Shown here piece after piece: positions 1 to 7,066 of a DNA stretch of 17,205 nt. Within the stretch, counting starts at the first letter, position 1; each line of letters begins with the position of its first letter. The stretch comes from JBOHER01 sp050701115 (GTDB lineage: Bacteria; Actinomycetota; Actinomycetes; Mycobacteriales; Pseudonocardiaceae), in assembly GCA_050701115.1 (NCBI GenBank), contig JBOHER010000497.1:1-17205 (forward strand), given 5' to 3'. Made by a program: the position numbers and the translations under genes. The notes under the pieces are model-generated. The model was not told where the DNA came from and did not search any database. It saw nothing but the letters and a program-made list of their open reading frames with translations.

Positions 1-39
1 GTGACCAGGGTTGTCCATGCAACAACCTTCACTCACGAG
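1..39. repeat. Partial copy of an intergenic repeat (right half)
   Basis: Bases 1-39 align without gaps to 4663-4701, which is the right half of the nested inverted repeat downstream of the second CPBP gene: 31 of 39 bases match, and 26 of 29 over bases 11-39. A small hairpin is kept in both copies. Here GTTGT (10-14) pairs with GCAAC (19-23) around the loop CCAT, and the T-G pair at its base replaces the C-G pair of the other copy. The left half would lie before the window, so whether the copy is complete cannot be seen. Confidence 0.6.
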
Positions 40-426
40 GACGGCGCCGAGCGTGCACGTTGCGTAGTTCTACCCAGAGGGATTTGGGGGTGCTCACGCT
101 ATCTGGGGGGTACCTGAACCGGCAGGCTGGTGCTATCGCGCGGCGCGGGACTCAATGAGCCGAGCGGAGCGCCTGGTACTGGGGGTCTGGCGCACCGGAT
201 GGCTCGGGTTCCGCGGGCGCGTGGGGAGTGACCGGGGGCTGGTTCGTCGGTGGGGGCGAGCCAGCCCCCACCACGGCGAGCTGTTGATCCGTGCACGTCG
301 GCCGCACCGATATCGATGCACTCGCGACCTACCGCCTGCGGGCGCGATACCGTTGCAGGTGGCCGGTGCCTACGTGAACGCCTGCCCGGCCGAGCAAACC
401 ACGACCCCGCTGGAGTGTGCGCAGAA
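40..426. other. Intergenic region upstream of ffh, no gene seen
   Basis: No reading frame here looks like a real protein; the open frames that cross it are GC-driven and have no recognisable domain. It holds a strong hairpin at 234-269 and a weaker stem-loop pairing 332-339 with 355-362. I find no convincing -35/-10 pair: a TTGATC at 284-289 has only poor -10 matches about 17-19 bases downstream. Confidence 0.5.
234..269 (+). terminator. Strong GC hairpin in the ffh upstream region
   Basis: GGGGGCTGG (234-242) pairs perfectly with CCAGCCCCC (261-269). The pairing continues inward to 248/255 through two G-T wobbles, giving about 15 pairs around the six-base loop GGTGGG. There is no T-run after it, which is common for high-GC actinobacterial terminators. 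It could end transcription from the gene to the left of the window or be a leader structure for ffh. The lack of a GGAA tetraloop and asymmetric loop argues against an SRP RNA. Confidence 0.4.
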
Positions 427-1962
427 GTGTTCGACACCCTCTCCGACCGGCTCACATCGGTCCTGCAGAACCTGCGCGGCAAGGGCAAGCTGTCCGACGC
501 CGACATCGACGCAACCGCGCGCGAGATCCGGATCGCGTTGCTGGAGGCCGATGTCGCGCTGCCGGTGGTCAGGACGTTCATCGCGCAGATCAAGGAGCGC
601 GCCAAGGGCGCCGAGGTGTCCCAAGCGCTCAACCCGGCGCAGCAGGTCGTCAAGATCGTCAACGAGGAGCTCGTCGGCATCCTCGGCGGCGAGACCCGCA
701 GGCTCAACCTGGCCAAGAACCCACCCACCGTGATCATGCTCGCCGGTCTGCAAGGTACGGGTAAGACCACCCTGGCGGGCAAGCTGGCGATGTACCTGCG
801 CAAGCAGGGCCACGCTCCCATGCTGGTGGCCTGTGACCTGCAGCGGCCCAACGCCGTGACCCAGTTGCAGGTCGTCGGCGAGCGCGCGGGGGTGCAGGTG
901 TTCGCGCCCGAGCAGGGCAACGGGTTCGGTGACCCGGTGGACGTGGCCCGGCGCAGTATCCAGGAGGCGCGGCACCTGCAGCACGACGTCGTCATCGTCG
1001 ACACCGCGGGCAGGCTGGGCCTCGACGAGGAGATGATGCGGCAGGCGGTGGACATCCGGGACGCCGTCCAGCCCGACGAGACGCTGTTCGTGGTCGACGC
1101 CATGATCGGTCAGGATGCGGTGACCACGGCCGAGGCGTTCCGCGATGGCGTCGGGTTCACCGGTGTCGTGCTGACCAAGCTCGACGGTGACGCCCGCGGT
1201 GGAGCCGCACTGTCGGTTCGCGAGGTCACCGGCCAGCCGATCATGTTCGCCTCCAACGGCGAGAAGCTCGAGGACTTCGACGCCTTCCACCCGGACCGGA
1301 TGGCCGGCCGGATCCTGGGCATGGGCGACGTGCTCACCCTGATCGAGCAGGCCGAACAGGCTTTCGACCAGGAGAAGGCCGAGCAAGCGGCCGTCAAGCT
1401 CGGCTCCGGCGCGCTGACGCTGGAGGACTTCCTCGAGCAGATGCTGGCCGTACGCAAGATGGGCCCGATCGGCAACCTGCTCGGCATGCTGCCGGGCGCG
1501 GGCCAGATGAAAGACCAGCTCGCCATGGTCGACGATTCCCATCTCGACCGGCTACAGGCGATCATCCGCGGCATGACCCCGGCCGAGCGGCACGACCCAA
1601 AGATCATCAACGCCTCCCGCAGGTTGCGCATCGCGCACGGCTCCGGCGTGCAGGTCCGGGACGTCAACGACCTGGTCAACCGGTTCTTCGAAGCCCGCAA
1701 GATGATGCAGCAGATGGCCGGCCGGTTCGGCTTCGGTGGCCCCGGCGGCAGCAGGAAGAACCGCAAGGGCAAGAAAGGTAAGAAGGGCAAGAGGCAGGGT
1801 CCCACCCCGTCCAAGGTGCGCGGCAGCATGCCTGGGTTCACCATGCCGCCCAGCGCAGGCGCTGGTGGCGGCATGCCGGACTTCTCCCAGCTAGGTGGCG
1901 GCATGAACGAGCTGCCGCCCGGTTTCGACCCGTCCAAGCTGAAGCTGCCGAAGAAGAAGTAG
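427..1962 (+). CDS. ffh: Signal recognition particle protein Ffh (SRP54)
   Basis: This is the GTPase of the bacterial signal recognition particle. With the 4.5S RNA it binds signal sequences on nascent chains and docks with FtsY at the membrane. The order is an N helical domain (about 1-90), a G domain with GLQGTGKT (107-114), DTAGR (192-196) and TKLDGDARGG (250-259), and a methionine-rich M domain (about 300-432) with the RNA-binding segment near INASRRLRIAHGSG. The GTG at 427 gives the family-typical start VFDTLSDRL, with GGAG 11 bases upstream; longer in-frame starts add sequence foreign to the family. The length is 511 residues. The tail after about 435 is rich in Gly, Lys and Met, as in many actinobacteria. 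The next gene starts 2 bases after the stop. Confidence 0.97.
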   Translation: MFDTLSDRLTSVLQNLRGKGKLSDADIDATAREIRIALLEADVALPVVRTFIAQIKERAKGAEVSQALNPAQQVVKIVNEELVGILGGETRRLNLAKNPPTVIMLAGLQGTGKTTLAGKLAMYLRKQGHAPMLVACDLQRPNAVTQLQVVGERAGVQVFAPEQGNGFGDPVDVARRSIQEARHLQHDVVIVDTAGRLGLDEEMMRQAVDIRDAVQPDETLFVVDAMIGQDAVTTAEAFRDGVGFTGVVLTKLDGDARGGAALSVREVTGQPIMFASNGEKLEDFDAFHPDRMAGRILGMGDVLTLIEQAEQAFDQEKAEQAAVKLGSGALTLEDFLEQMLAVRKMGPIGNLLGMLPGAGQMKDQLAMVDDSHLDRLQAIIRGMTPAERHDPKIINASRRLRIAHGSGVQVRDVNDLVNRFFEARKMMQQMAGRFGFGGPGGSRKNRKGKKGKKGKRQGPTPSKVRGSMPGFTMPPSAGAGGGMPDFSQLGGGMNELPPGFDPSKLKLPKKK

Positions 1963-1964
1963 GA

Positions 1965-3053
1965 ATGCCGAACCAGCCAAGTGCTGCGCACCTGCGTGGC
2001 GTCGTCTTGCCCGAAGGCGAGCATCGTGACGTGTGGGTCGTCGACGGCCGGATCAGCTTCGAGCCGGTGGCAGGCGCGGACACGGTGGTCGAGTCAGGGT
2101 TTCTGGTGCCAGGTCTGGTGGACGCGCACTGCCACCCGGGCCTAGGTCCTGGTGGGCCGGTGTCGATAGCCGAAGCCGCCCAGCAAGCCGAGGTCGACCG
2201 CGACGCGGGCACCCTGCTGATCCGCGACTGCGGTATGCCCATCGACATCCGCCCGCTGCAGGCGCGCGACGACCTGCCGCGGATCATCCGCGCGGGACAG
2301 CACATCGCGCTGCCCAAGCGGTACATCCCCGGCCTGGGCATCGAACTCGACGACCCGGCGCGGTTGCCTGAGGCGGTGGCCGAACAGGCCAAGGACGGCG
2401 ACGGCTGGGTCAAGCTGGTTGGGGACTGGATCGACCGATCCGTGGGCGACCTTGCCCCACTGTGGCCGGAAAATGTGCTCGCCGAGGCCATCTCGTTGGC
2501 CCATGACGCCGGTGCAAGGGTCACCGCGCATGTTTTCGGCGAGGACGCACTGCCAGGCTTGATCAATGCCGGGATCGACTGCCTCGAGCACGGCACCGGC
2601 CTGTTGTCGGCGGGGCTGATCGACGAGATGGCGCGCCGTGAGATCGCCCTGGTGCCCACCCTGATCAATATCGGCAACTTTCCCGGCATCGCCGACAAGG
2701 CGGCCAGGTATCCGACCTACGCCGCACATATGCGCGCGTTGCACGCAGGTGTCACCGACATGGTGGTCGCCGCCGTTGAGGCAGGTGTCGCGGTCTACAC
2801 GGGTAGTGACGCGGGCGGGATGGTCGCCCACGGCATGCTGGTCGGAGAGATCGAAGCCCTGCACACCGCGGGCCTGAGCCGGGAGCAAGCCCTTGGCGCG
2901 GCCTCCTGGAACGCGCGGGACTGGTTGGGTTACGCCGGGCTGACCGATGGTGCCGAGGCGGACCTGCTCGTTTTCGACCGTGATCCGCGGGCGGACCTCG
3001 AGGTGTTACACCGGCCGTCGCGGATCGTCCTGCGTGGAGTGGTCGTCCGGTGA
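1965..3053 (+). CDS. Amidohydrolase family protein (metal-dependent hydrolase)
   Basis: This 362-residue protein has the amidohydrolase superfamily layout. A small N-terminal beta part leads into a TIM barrel with the metal motif DAHCHPG (H55, H57). The candidate bridging lysine is K150 (VKLVGDW). Further ligands are H189 (TAHVFGE) and H209 (EHGTG), and the catalytic aspartate is D282 (TGSDAGG). The C-terminal strand set (ADLLVFDRDP) is typical of imidazolonepropionase-like and dipeptidase-like members. The full ligand set suggests an active hydrolase, probably on cyclic amide or dipeptide-like substrates, but the substrate cannot be read from sequence. The ATG lies 2 bases after the ffh stop, and its own stop overlaps the next start (GTGA), so it should be co-transcribed with ffh and the CPBP genes. 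Confidence 0.88.
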   Translation: MPNQPSAAHLRGVVLPEGEHRDVWVVDGRISFEPVAGADTVVESGFLVPGLVDAHCHPGLGPGGPVSIAEAAQQAEVDRDAGTLLIRDCGMPIDIRPLQARDDLPRIIRAGQHIALPKRYIPGLGIELDDPARLPEAVAEQAKDGDGWVKLVGDWIDRSVGDLAPLWPENVLAEAISLAHDAGARVTAHVFGEDALPGLINAGIDCLEHGTGLLSAGLIDEMARREIALVPTLINIGNFPGIADKAARYPTYAAHMRALHAGVTDMVVAAVEAGVAVYTGSDAGGMVAHGMLVGEIEALHTAGLSREQALGAASWNARDWLGYAGLTDGAEADLLVFDRDPRADLEVLHRPSRIVLRGVVVR

Positions 3054-3817
3054 CCTCCCCGCAAGGGCCGGACGAGCGCGGGGGGCGGGATTTCATCGGG
3101 CCACCTGCGCGAGATTATCTTGTGCTCGGCGCCCATTGGGGCCTGTTGGCTTTCTTCATCGGGCTCGGCGGCTACCACCTGGTGGCGATGCTGGTCGCCC
3201 TGGTCGTGCACGGGCAGTACGCCGGACCGACGCCGCTTGATCTGCCCGAACTGGGTCCGCTGGTGCTGGTGGTGTTCCTACCACACGTGCTGCTGGCGCT
3301 GGGGCCCTTGGCGGGCAGCCGCCGGTGGGGGCGAGGCATCCGTCTTGATCTTCCGCTGTTGCCCGACCTGCGGGATCTGCGGATCGGGCTGGCCTGCGGT
3401 GCGGTCGCGGTGGTCACCGGATCGGTGCTCAATCTCGTCCTGATGAGGATCTACGGCAACGAGCGCACGTCGCAGAACCCGCTCACCGAGCTCGCCGAGG
3501 GTCTCGGTGACAACGTCTTCTGGCTGGTTGTTCTTGCCCTGCTCATCGTGATCGCGGTGCCGATCGCCGAGGAACTGCTCGTCCGAGGATCACTGTGGAG
3601 CGCCCTCGAGCATTACCGCCTGCCGCGCGGAGCGGTCCTGGCGCTGACCGCGATCGTGTTCGCCTACCTGCATGAGGACCAGATGCGCACGGTGGCGTTG
3701 TTCGGGCAGGGGCTGGCGATCGGTGCTGCGCGCATGATCACCGGACGGCTCGCCTCGAGCGTTGTCGCGCACTCGGTCAACAACCTGCTGCCAGCCCTTG
3801 TACTGGTGTTCGCATGA
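3050..3817 (+). CDS. CPBP family intramembrane glutamic endopeptidase (first copy)
   Basis: This polytopic membrane protein of 255 residues belongs to the CPBP (CAAX protease and bacteriocin-processing, ABI) family. The three signature motifs are present: EELLVR (E174, E175, R179), FAYLH (F204, H208) and HSVNN (H241, N244/N245). Hydrophobic segments lie at about 25-52, 68-90, 111-133, 156-173, 193-207 and 216-254. Family members are intramembrane proteases or membrane anchors; the substrate here is unknown. The start is GTG, overlapping the TGA of the amidohydrolase by three bases, with GGAG ten bases upstream, which fits translational coupling. A second CPBP gene follows at once. Confidence 0.88.
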   Translation: MTSPQGPDERGGRDFIGPPARDYLVLGAHWGLLAFFIGLGGYHLVAMLVALVVHGQYAGPTPLDLPELGPLVLVVFLPHVLLALGPLAGSRRWGRGIRLDLPLLPDLRDLRIGLACGAVAVVTGSVLNLVLMRIYGNERTSQNPLTELAEGLGDNVFWLVVLALLIVIAVPIAEELLVRGSLWSALEHYRLPRGAVLALTAIVFAYLHEDQMRTVALFGQGLAIGAARMITGRLASSVVAHSVNNLLPALVLVFA

Positions 3818-3827
3818 GTTGGACACC

Positions 3828-4574
3828 GTGAGCGAGCAAGCCGAGGATGCGGCGGCCCGCCCGGCTCACCGCTGGGGGTTCGGGGCCTTCCTCCTGGTCG
3901 AAGCCGTGCTGCTGGCGTCTGCGGCGTTCGTCTCCGTGCTGTTGGGCAGGCCCGCTGATGGCGGGAGCCTGCCGGTGCGCCATGTGCTGATCGGGACGGC
4001 GGCGCCCACCGGGATCGCGGCCGCGGTTGCCCTGTTGATCACTGTGGTGCGCGGCAATGGTCCGCTGGTGGATCTGAGGCTGTCGTGGCACTGGGAGGAT
4101 GTCCGAGTCGGGCTGCGGTTCGGTGCGCTCGGCTTGCTCATCACCACGCTGGCGGTGATGGTGTGGACGCAGGCCGTCGGTGAGGACACCGCTCAGTCGG
4201 CCATTGGCATGCTGATCGAGGACAGTTCGATGTCGATCTCGGCGGCGTTGGTCATGTTCGGTTATGTCTGGCTGATCGGTCCCATTTTCGAGGAGATCAT
4301 CTACCGCGGCCTGCTCTGGGGCGCGGTGGAACGGCTGCACTGGGGTAGCGAGAAGTGGGGCCGGGTCGCCGCGTTCGTGCTGTCCACCGCTGTGTTCGCG
4401 GCGAGCCACCTCGAACCGCTGCGCACCGCTCTGCTACTGGTGATCGCGATCCCTATCGGCCTCGCCCGCCTGGTGACCGGCAGGCTGCTCGGCAGCATCG
4501 TTGCCCACCAGGTGAACAATTTCTTCCCCGCGCTGGCGATCCTGCTCACAGCCCTCGGCGTGCTGCAGCTCTAG
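3828..4574 (+). CDS. CPBP family intramembrane glutamic endopeptidase (second copy)
   Basis: This is a second CPBP-family protein (248 residues) with all signature residues: EEIIYR (E155, E156, R160), FAASH (F190, H194) and HQVNN (H227, N230/N231). Hydrophobic stretches cover about 17-40, 52-75, 94-114, 137-153, 180-193 and 200-247. It shares the motif spacing and the closing pattern (TGRL..S.VAH.VNN) of the preceding gene, so the pair probably arose by an old tandem duplication, although most other positions differ. I chose GTG 3828, ten bases after the upstream stop; a TTG at 3819 in frame is possible, and the ribosome binding site is weak for both. It is the last gene before the inverted repeat at 4598-4700. 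Confidence 0.86.
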   Translation: MSEQAEDAAARPAHRWGFGAFLLVEAVLLASAAFVSVLLGRPADGGSLPVRHVLIGTAAPTGIAAAVALLITVVRGNGPLVDLRLSWHWEDVRVGLRFGALGLLITTLAVMVWTQAVGEDTAQSAIGMLIEDSSMSISAALVMFGYVWLIGPIFEEIIYRGLLWGAVERLHWGSEKWGRVAAFVLSTAVFAASHLEPLRTALLLVIAIPIGLARLVTGRLLGSIVAHQVNNFFPALAILLTALGVLQL

Positions 4575-4597
4575 CCAAGCGTGCAGCTGGGGCGGCG

Positions 4598-4700
4598 TCG
4601 TGCGTGAATGTTGTGCTTCCAGCGGCCCTGGGCACTCACGACCCGTGCGCCGGGGGTCGTGAGTGCTGGAGGTTGCCCATGCAACAACATTCACGCACGA
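4598..4700. repeat. Nested perfect inverted repeat (cruciform-like intergenic element)
   Basis: The outer arms are 17-base perfect inverted repeats: TCGTGCGTGAATGTTGT at 4598-4614 and its complement at 4684-4700. Inside sits a second perfect 13-base pair, GCACTCACGACCC at 4632-4644 and 4654-4666, with a nine-base loop, followed by a small GTTGC/GCAAC hairpin at 4672-4685. The right half recurs at 1-39. No reading frame or transposase is associated. It lies 23 bases after a stop codon and could act as a bidirectional terminator or be a short non-coding mobile repeat. Confidence 0.8.
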
Positions 4701-4743
4701 GGGGGCAACCAGCCCGGCTGCACGGCTGGTGGGTCCCATCTGG

Positions 4744-4749
4744 CACAAT
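4744..4749 (+). promoter_or_regulatory. Possible -10 element for the rpsP operon
   Basis: CACAAT matches four of six positions of TATAAT and lies 132 bases before the rpsP start, just after the inverted repeat. No good -35 is found at 16-18 bases; a CTGCAC at 4718-4723 would need a 20-base spacer. The rpsP operon probably has its own promoter in this 180-base leader, but this exact site is a guess. Confidence 0.3.
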
Positions 4750-4881
4750 GTCTGCTTGCCTGCTTCGGCCGGACCCTCTCACCGCGCCGGGGCTCACCAG
4801 ACCTTCCGATTGTCGCGTCCGTCCCCACTCGGATCGCGCGGTCGACCGCGATAACGAGAGAACACAAGGAGTCCCACACCC

Positions 4882-5355
4882 GTGGCCGTCAAGATCAAAC
4901 TGCAGCGTCTCGGCAAGATCCGTGCGCCGTACTACCGGATCATCGTTGCCGACGCTCGCACCCGCCGTGATGGCAAGGCCATCGAGACGATCGGCAAGTA
5001 CCACCCGAAAGAGGAGCCGAGCTTCATCGAGGTCGACTCCGAGCGCGCGCAGTACTGGCTGGGTGTCGGTGCCCTGCCGACCGAGCCCGTTCAGCGGATC
5101 CTGGAGATCACCGGCGACTGGCAGAAGTTCAAGGGCCTGCCGGGTGCTGAGGGCACGCTGAGGGTGGCCGAGCCGAAGCCGTCCAAGGAAGAGCTGTTCG
5201 CCAAGGCACTGGCCGAGGCGGGCGAAGGGCCTTCGACCGAGGCCACCACGCCCAAGAAGAAGCCCGCCAAGAAGGCCGAGGAGCCCAAGGCAGCAGAGCC
5301 CAAGGCAGCAGAGCCCAAGGCCGAGGGGACCGACGCTGCCGGGGACGGGGCGTGA
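4882..5355 (+). CDS. rpsP: 30S ribosomal protein S16
   Basis: This small-subunit protein binds 16S rRNA and supports 30S assembly. The first 80 or so residues are the S16 fold: MAVKIKLQRLGK, then PYYRIIVADARTRRDGK, IETIGKYHP and the segment around YWLGVGALPTEPV. The protein is 157 residues, longer than the roughly 80-90 of many bacteria. The extra C-terminal part (from about 95) is a Lys/Ala/Glu-rich tail, common in actinobacterial S16, here containing a short tandem repeat. The start GTG 4882 has AAGGAG (4866-4871) ten bases upstream. Its TGA overlaps the GTG of the KH gene, in the usual rpsP-KH-rimM-trmD order. Confidence 0.97.
   Translation: MAVKIKLQRLGKIRAPYYRIIVADARTRRDGKAIETIGKYHPKEEPSFIEVDSERAQYWLGVGALPTEPVQRILEITGDWQKFKGLPGAEGTLRVAEPKPSKEELFAKALAEAGEGPSTEATTPKKKPAKKAEEPKAAEPKAAEPKAEGTDAAGDGA
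5281..5322 (+). repeat. 15-base tandem repeat inside rpsP
   Basis: The unit GAGCCCAAGGCAGCA occurs at 5281-5295 and 5296-5310 without mismatch, and a third unit (5311-5322) is partial. It encodes repeats of Glu-Pro-Lys-Ala-Ala in the S16 tail. Unit number could vary between strains by slippage without changing the reading frame. Confidence 0.85.
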
Positions 5356-5591
5356 GCTTCCTCGCTGACTCCCTCGAGCACCTTGTTCGGGGCATTGTCG
5401 AGAACCCGGACGAGGTCCGGGTAGAGCTCGTCACGAACCGCCGGGGCCGCACGCTCGAGGTGCACGTGCACCCGGAGGACCTCGGCAAGGTCATCGGGCG
5501 TGGAGGACGGACCGCTACGGCCCTGCGTACCGTCATGAGCGGCATCGGTGGCCGAGGCGTCCGCGTCGACGTCGTGGACACCGACCGCTAG
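5352..5591 (+). CDS. khpA: KH-domain RNA-binding protein (KhpA/YlqC family)
   Basis: This is a 79-residue single KH-domain protein. The RNA-binding GXXG loop is visible as VIGRGGRTA (GRGG at 49-52), after a strand with EVHVHPEDLGK. Homologues (KhpA, older names YlqC and UPF0109) sit between rpsP and rimM in Gram-positive bacteria and are small RNA-binding proteins, often partnering KhpB/Jag. The GTG start overlaps the rpsP stop as GTGA, suggesting coupled translation. Confidence 0.93.
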   Translation: MSFLADSLEHLVRGIVENPDEVRVELVTNRRGRTLEVHVHPEDLGKVIGRGGRTATALRTVMSGIGGRGVRVDVVDTDR

Positions 5592-5601
5592 TTCGCCCAC
5601 C

Positions 5602-6114
5602 GTGGAGGTCGTTGTCGGCCGAGTGGCCAAAGCGCACGGCATCGGCGGTGAGCTCGCCGTCGACGTGCGCACGGACTCGCCGCAGCAGCGCTTCGCCGTG
5701 GGCTCCGCGCTCACGGCCCAGCCGCGTGGCCTGCCCGCGCGCCAAGTAACCGTGGCAGCCGCCCGCCAGCACGGGGGGCGGCTGCTGGTGCGTTTCGATG
5801 AGGTGCGCGACCGCACTGCCGCCGAGCAGTTCCGCGGCGCCCTGCTGCTGGCCGACACGGCGGACCTGCCTCCCACGGACGACCCAGACGAGTTCTACGA
5901 CCATCAGCTCGAGGGCCTCGCGGCCGAACTCGTCGACGGCACCTCCGCCGGTACGATCCGGGAAGTCCTGCACTCCCCGGGCGGGGAACTGCTCGCGCTG
6001 GACTATCAGGGCAGGGAGGTCCTGGTTCCGTTCGTCCGGGACATTGTGCCCACGGTCGACATCGAAGGCGGCCGGGTCGTGCTCGATCCGCCGGACGGAC
6101 TCTTGGACGGCTAA
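5602..6114 (+). CDS. rimM: Ribosome maturation factor RimM
   Basis: RimM binds ribosomal protein S19 and helps late maturation of the 16S rRNA head domain. The N-terminal barrel has VVVGRVAKAHGIGGELAVDVRTD, typical of the family, and the C-terminal PRC-barrel part runs from about DEFYDHQLEGLAAEL to LVPFVRDIVPTVDIEGGRVVLDPPDGLL. The GTG at 5602 gives 170 residues starting MEVVVGRV. A longer in-frame start at 5548 lies inside the KH gene and adds low-complexity sequence, so I rejected it. Its TAA overlaps the trmD ATG as TAATG. Confidence 0.94.
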   Translation: MEVVVGRVAKAHGIGGELAVDVRTDSPQQRFAVGSALTAQPRGLPARQVTVAAARQHGGRLLVRFDEVRDRTAAEQFRGALLLADTADLPPTDDPDEFYDHQLEGLAAELVDGTSAGTIREVLHSPGGELLALDYQGREVLVPFVRDIVPTVDIEGGRVVLDPPDGLLDG

Positions 6115-6872
6115 TGCTCATTGATGTCGTCACGATCTTCCCGGAGTATCTGCAGCCGTTACGGGCGGCATTGCTCGGCCGTGCCATCGAGCGCGGCCTG
6201 ATCAGCCTGGACGTGCACGACCTGCGCAACTGGACCCACGACGTGCACCGGGCGGTGGACGACGCCCCCTACGGCGGCGGCCCCGGCATGGTGATGAAGC
6301 CGCAGGTATGGGGCGAAGCGCTGGACGCCGTCGCGCCCGCCGGCGCGCCGGTTACACCACGCCTGGTCGTACCCACCCCAGCGGGCAGGCCGTTCACCCA
6401 GGCTCTTGCGCACGACTATGCCGCCGAGGAGCACCTAATCTTCGCCTGTGGCCGGTATGAGGGGATCGACCAGCGCGTCATCGACGATGCCGCCCGCCGG
6501 ATGCCGGTCGACGAGGTCTCCATCGGCGACTATGTGCTGGTCGGGGGAGAGGCAGCGGCCCTGGTCATGATCGAGGCCGTGGTCCGGCTGCTGCCCGGCG
6601 TGCTCGGCAACCCGGCATCAGCCCAGCAGGACTCGTTCTCCGACGGACTGCTGGAGGGCCCCTGCTACACCCGCCCCGAGGTGTGGCGGGAGCGTGCCGT
6701 CCCCGACGTGCTCCGATCGGGCAACCACGCATTGATCGACCGCTGGCGCAGGGACGAGGCGCTGACCCGCACGTTCCACCGGCGGCCCGACCTGCTGGAC
6801 GCGCTACCGGCGGACGCACTGGACGAACGGGATCGCGCGCTGCTCGACAACCTGCGCGGAGAGCGCGGCTGA
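6114..6872 (+). CDS. trmD: tRNA (guanine-N1)-methyltransferase TrmD
   Basis: TrmD methylates G37 next to the anticodon of certain tRNAs using S-adenosylmethionine, which prevents +1 frameshifts. It is a SPOUT enzyme with a trefoil knot. Visible landmarks are DVVTIFPEY (4-12), APYGGGPGMVM (51-61), the knot segments CGRYEGIDQRVID (112-124) and SIGDYVLVGGE (136-146), R158 in RLLPGVLGN, and QQDSFSDGLLEGPCYTRPEVW with the catalytic aspartate D173. The C-terminal domain ends near residue 252. The ATG overlaps the rimM stop by one base. This closes the rpsP operon; rplS begins after a 194-base gap. Confidence 0.96.
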   Translation: MLIDVVTIFPEYLQPLRAALLGRAIERGLISLDVHDLRNWTHDVHRAVDDAPYGGGPGMVMKPQVWGEALDAVAPAGAPVTPRLVVPTPAGRPFTQALAHDYAAEEHLIFACGRYEGIDQRVIDDAARRMPVDEVSIGDYVLVGGEAAALVMIEAVVRLLPGVLGNPASAQQDSFSDGLLEGPCYTRPEVWRERAVPDVLRSGNHALIDRWRRDEALTRTFHRRPDLLDALPADALDERDRALLDNLRGERG

Positions 6873-6906
6873 CACACCCCGGCGTCGGCCGTGCGGTGCG
6901 ATCTGC

Positions 6907-6912
6907 CATACT
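6907..6912 (+). promoter_or_regulatory. Possible -10 element for rplS
   Basis: CATACT matches four of six positions of TATAAT in the 194-base gap between trmD and rplS, 154 bases before the rplS start. No clear -35 is visible upstream. A short dyad, CAGTA/TACTG at 6930-6940, follows about 18 bases later. A separate rplS promoter is plausible from the gap length; this location is tentative. Confidence 0.3.
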
Positions 6913-7066
6913 TGGCGGGTTGCCGAGGCCAGTACTACTGCCACGCGCCACGACGCCCTCGGGCCAGTCGCATCGATACCCCAGCCAGCTGGATGTCAGT
7001 GCGCGCCTGAATGGGTGCACAGCTAGCAAAAGACACTGCCATGCCAACGACGAGGACGGACCAACG

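Noticed and set aside
234..269. SRP (4.5S) RNA gene next to ffh
   Set aside because: The hairpin lacks the GGAA tetraloop and the asymmetric internal loop that define the SRP RNA core.
250..426. Extended N-terminus of Ffh from an upstream start
   Set aside because: The extra 59 residues are unlike any SRP54; the family start is the GTG at 427.
155..733. Forward open frame of 192 residues upstream of and overlapping ffh
   Set aside because: Arg/Ser/Pro-rich low-complexity translation, no recognisable motif, and it runs into ffh in another frame.
370..1542. 390-residue open frame antisense to ffh
   Set aside because: It mirrors ffh codons in GC-rich DNA, has no domain or ribosome binding site, and covers a gene whose identity is certain.
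4598..4700. Insertion sequence or MITE with target-site duplication
   Set aside because: No transposase and no clear direct repeat flanking the outer arms, so I kept the neutral term intergenic repeat.
6930..6940. CAGTA/TACTG dyad as a repressor operator for rplS
   Set aside because: Only five-base arms with a single central base; too short to support without a known regulator.
6683..7066. Long N-terminal extension of L19
   Set aside because: It overlaps the trmD coding region and has no L19 homology; the ATG at 7067 has a suitable ribosome binding site.
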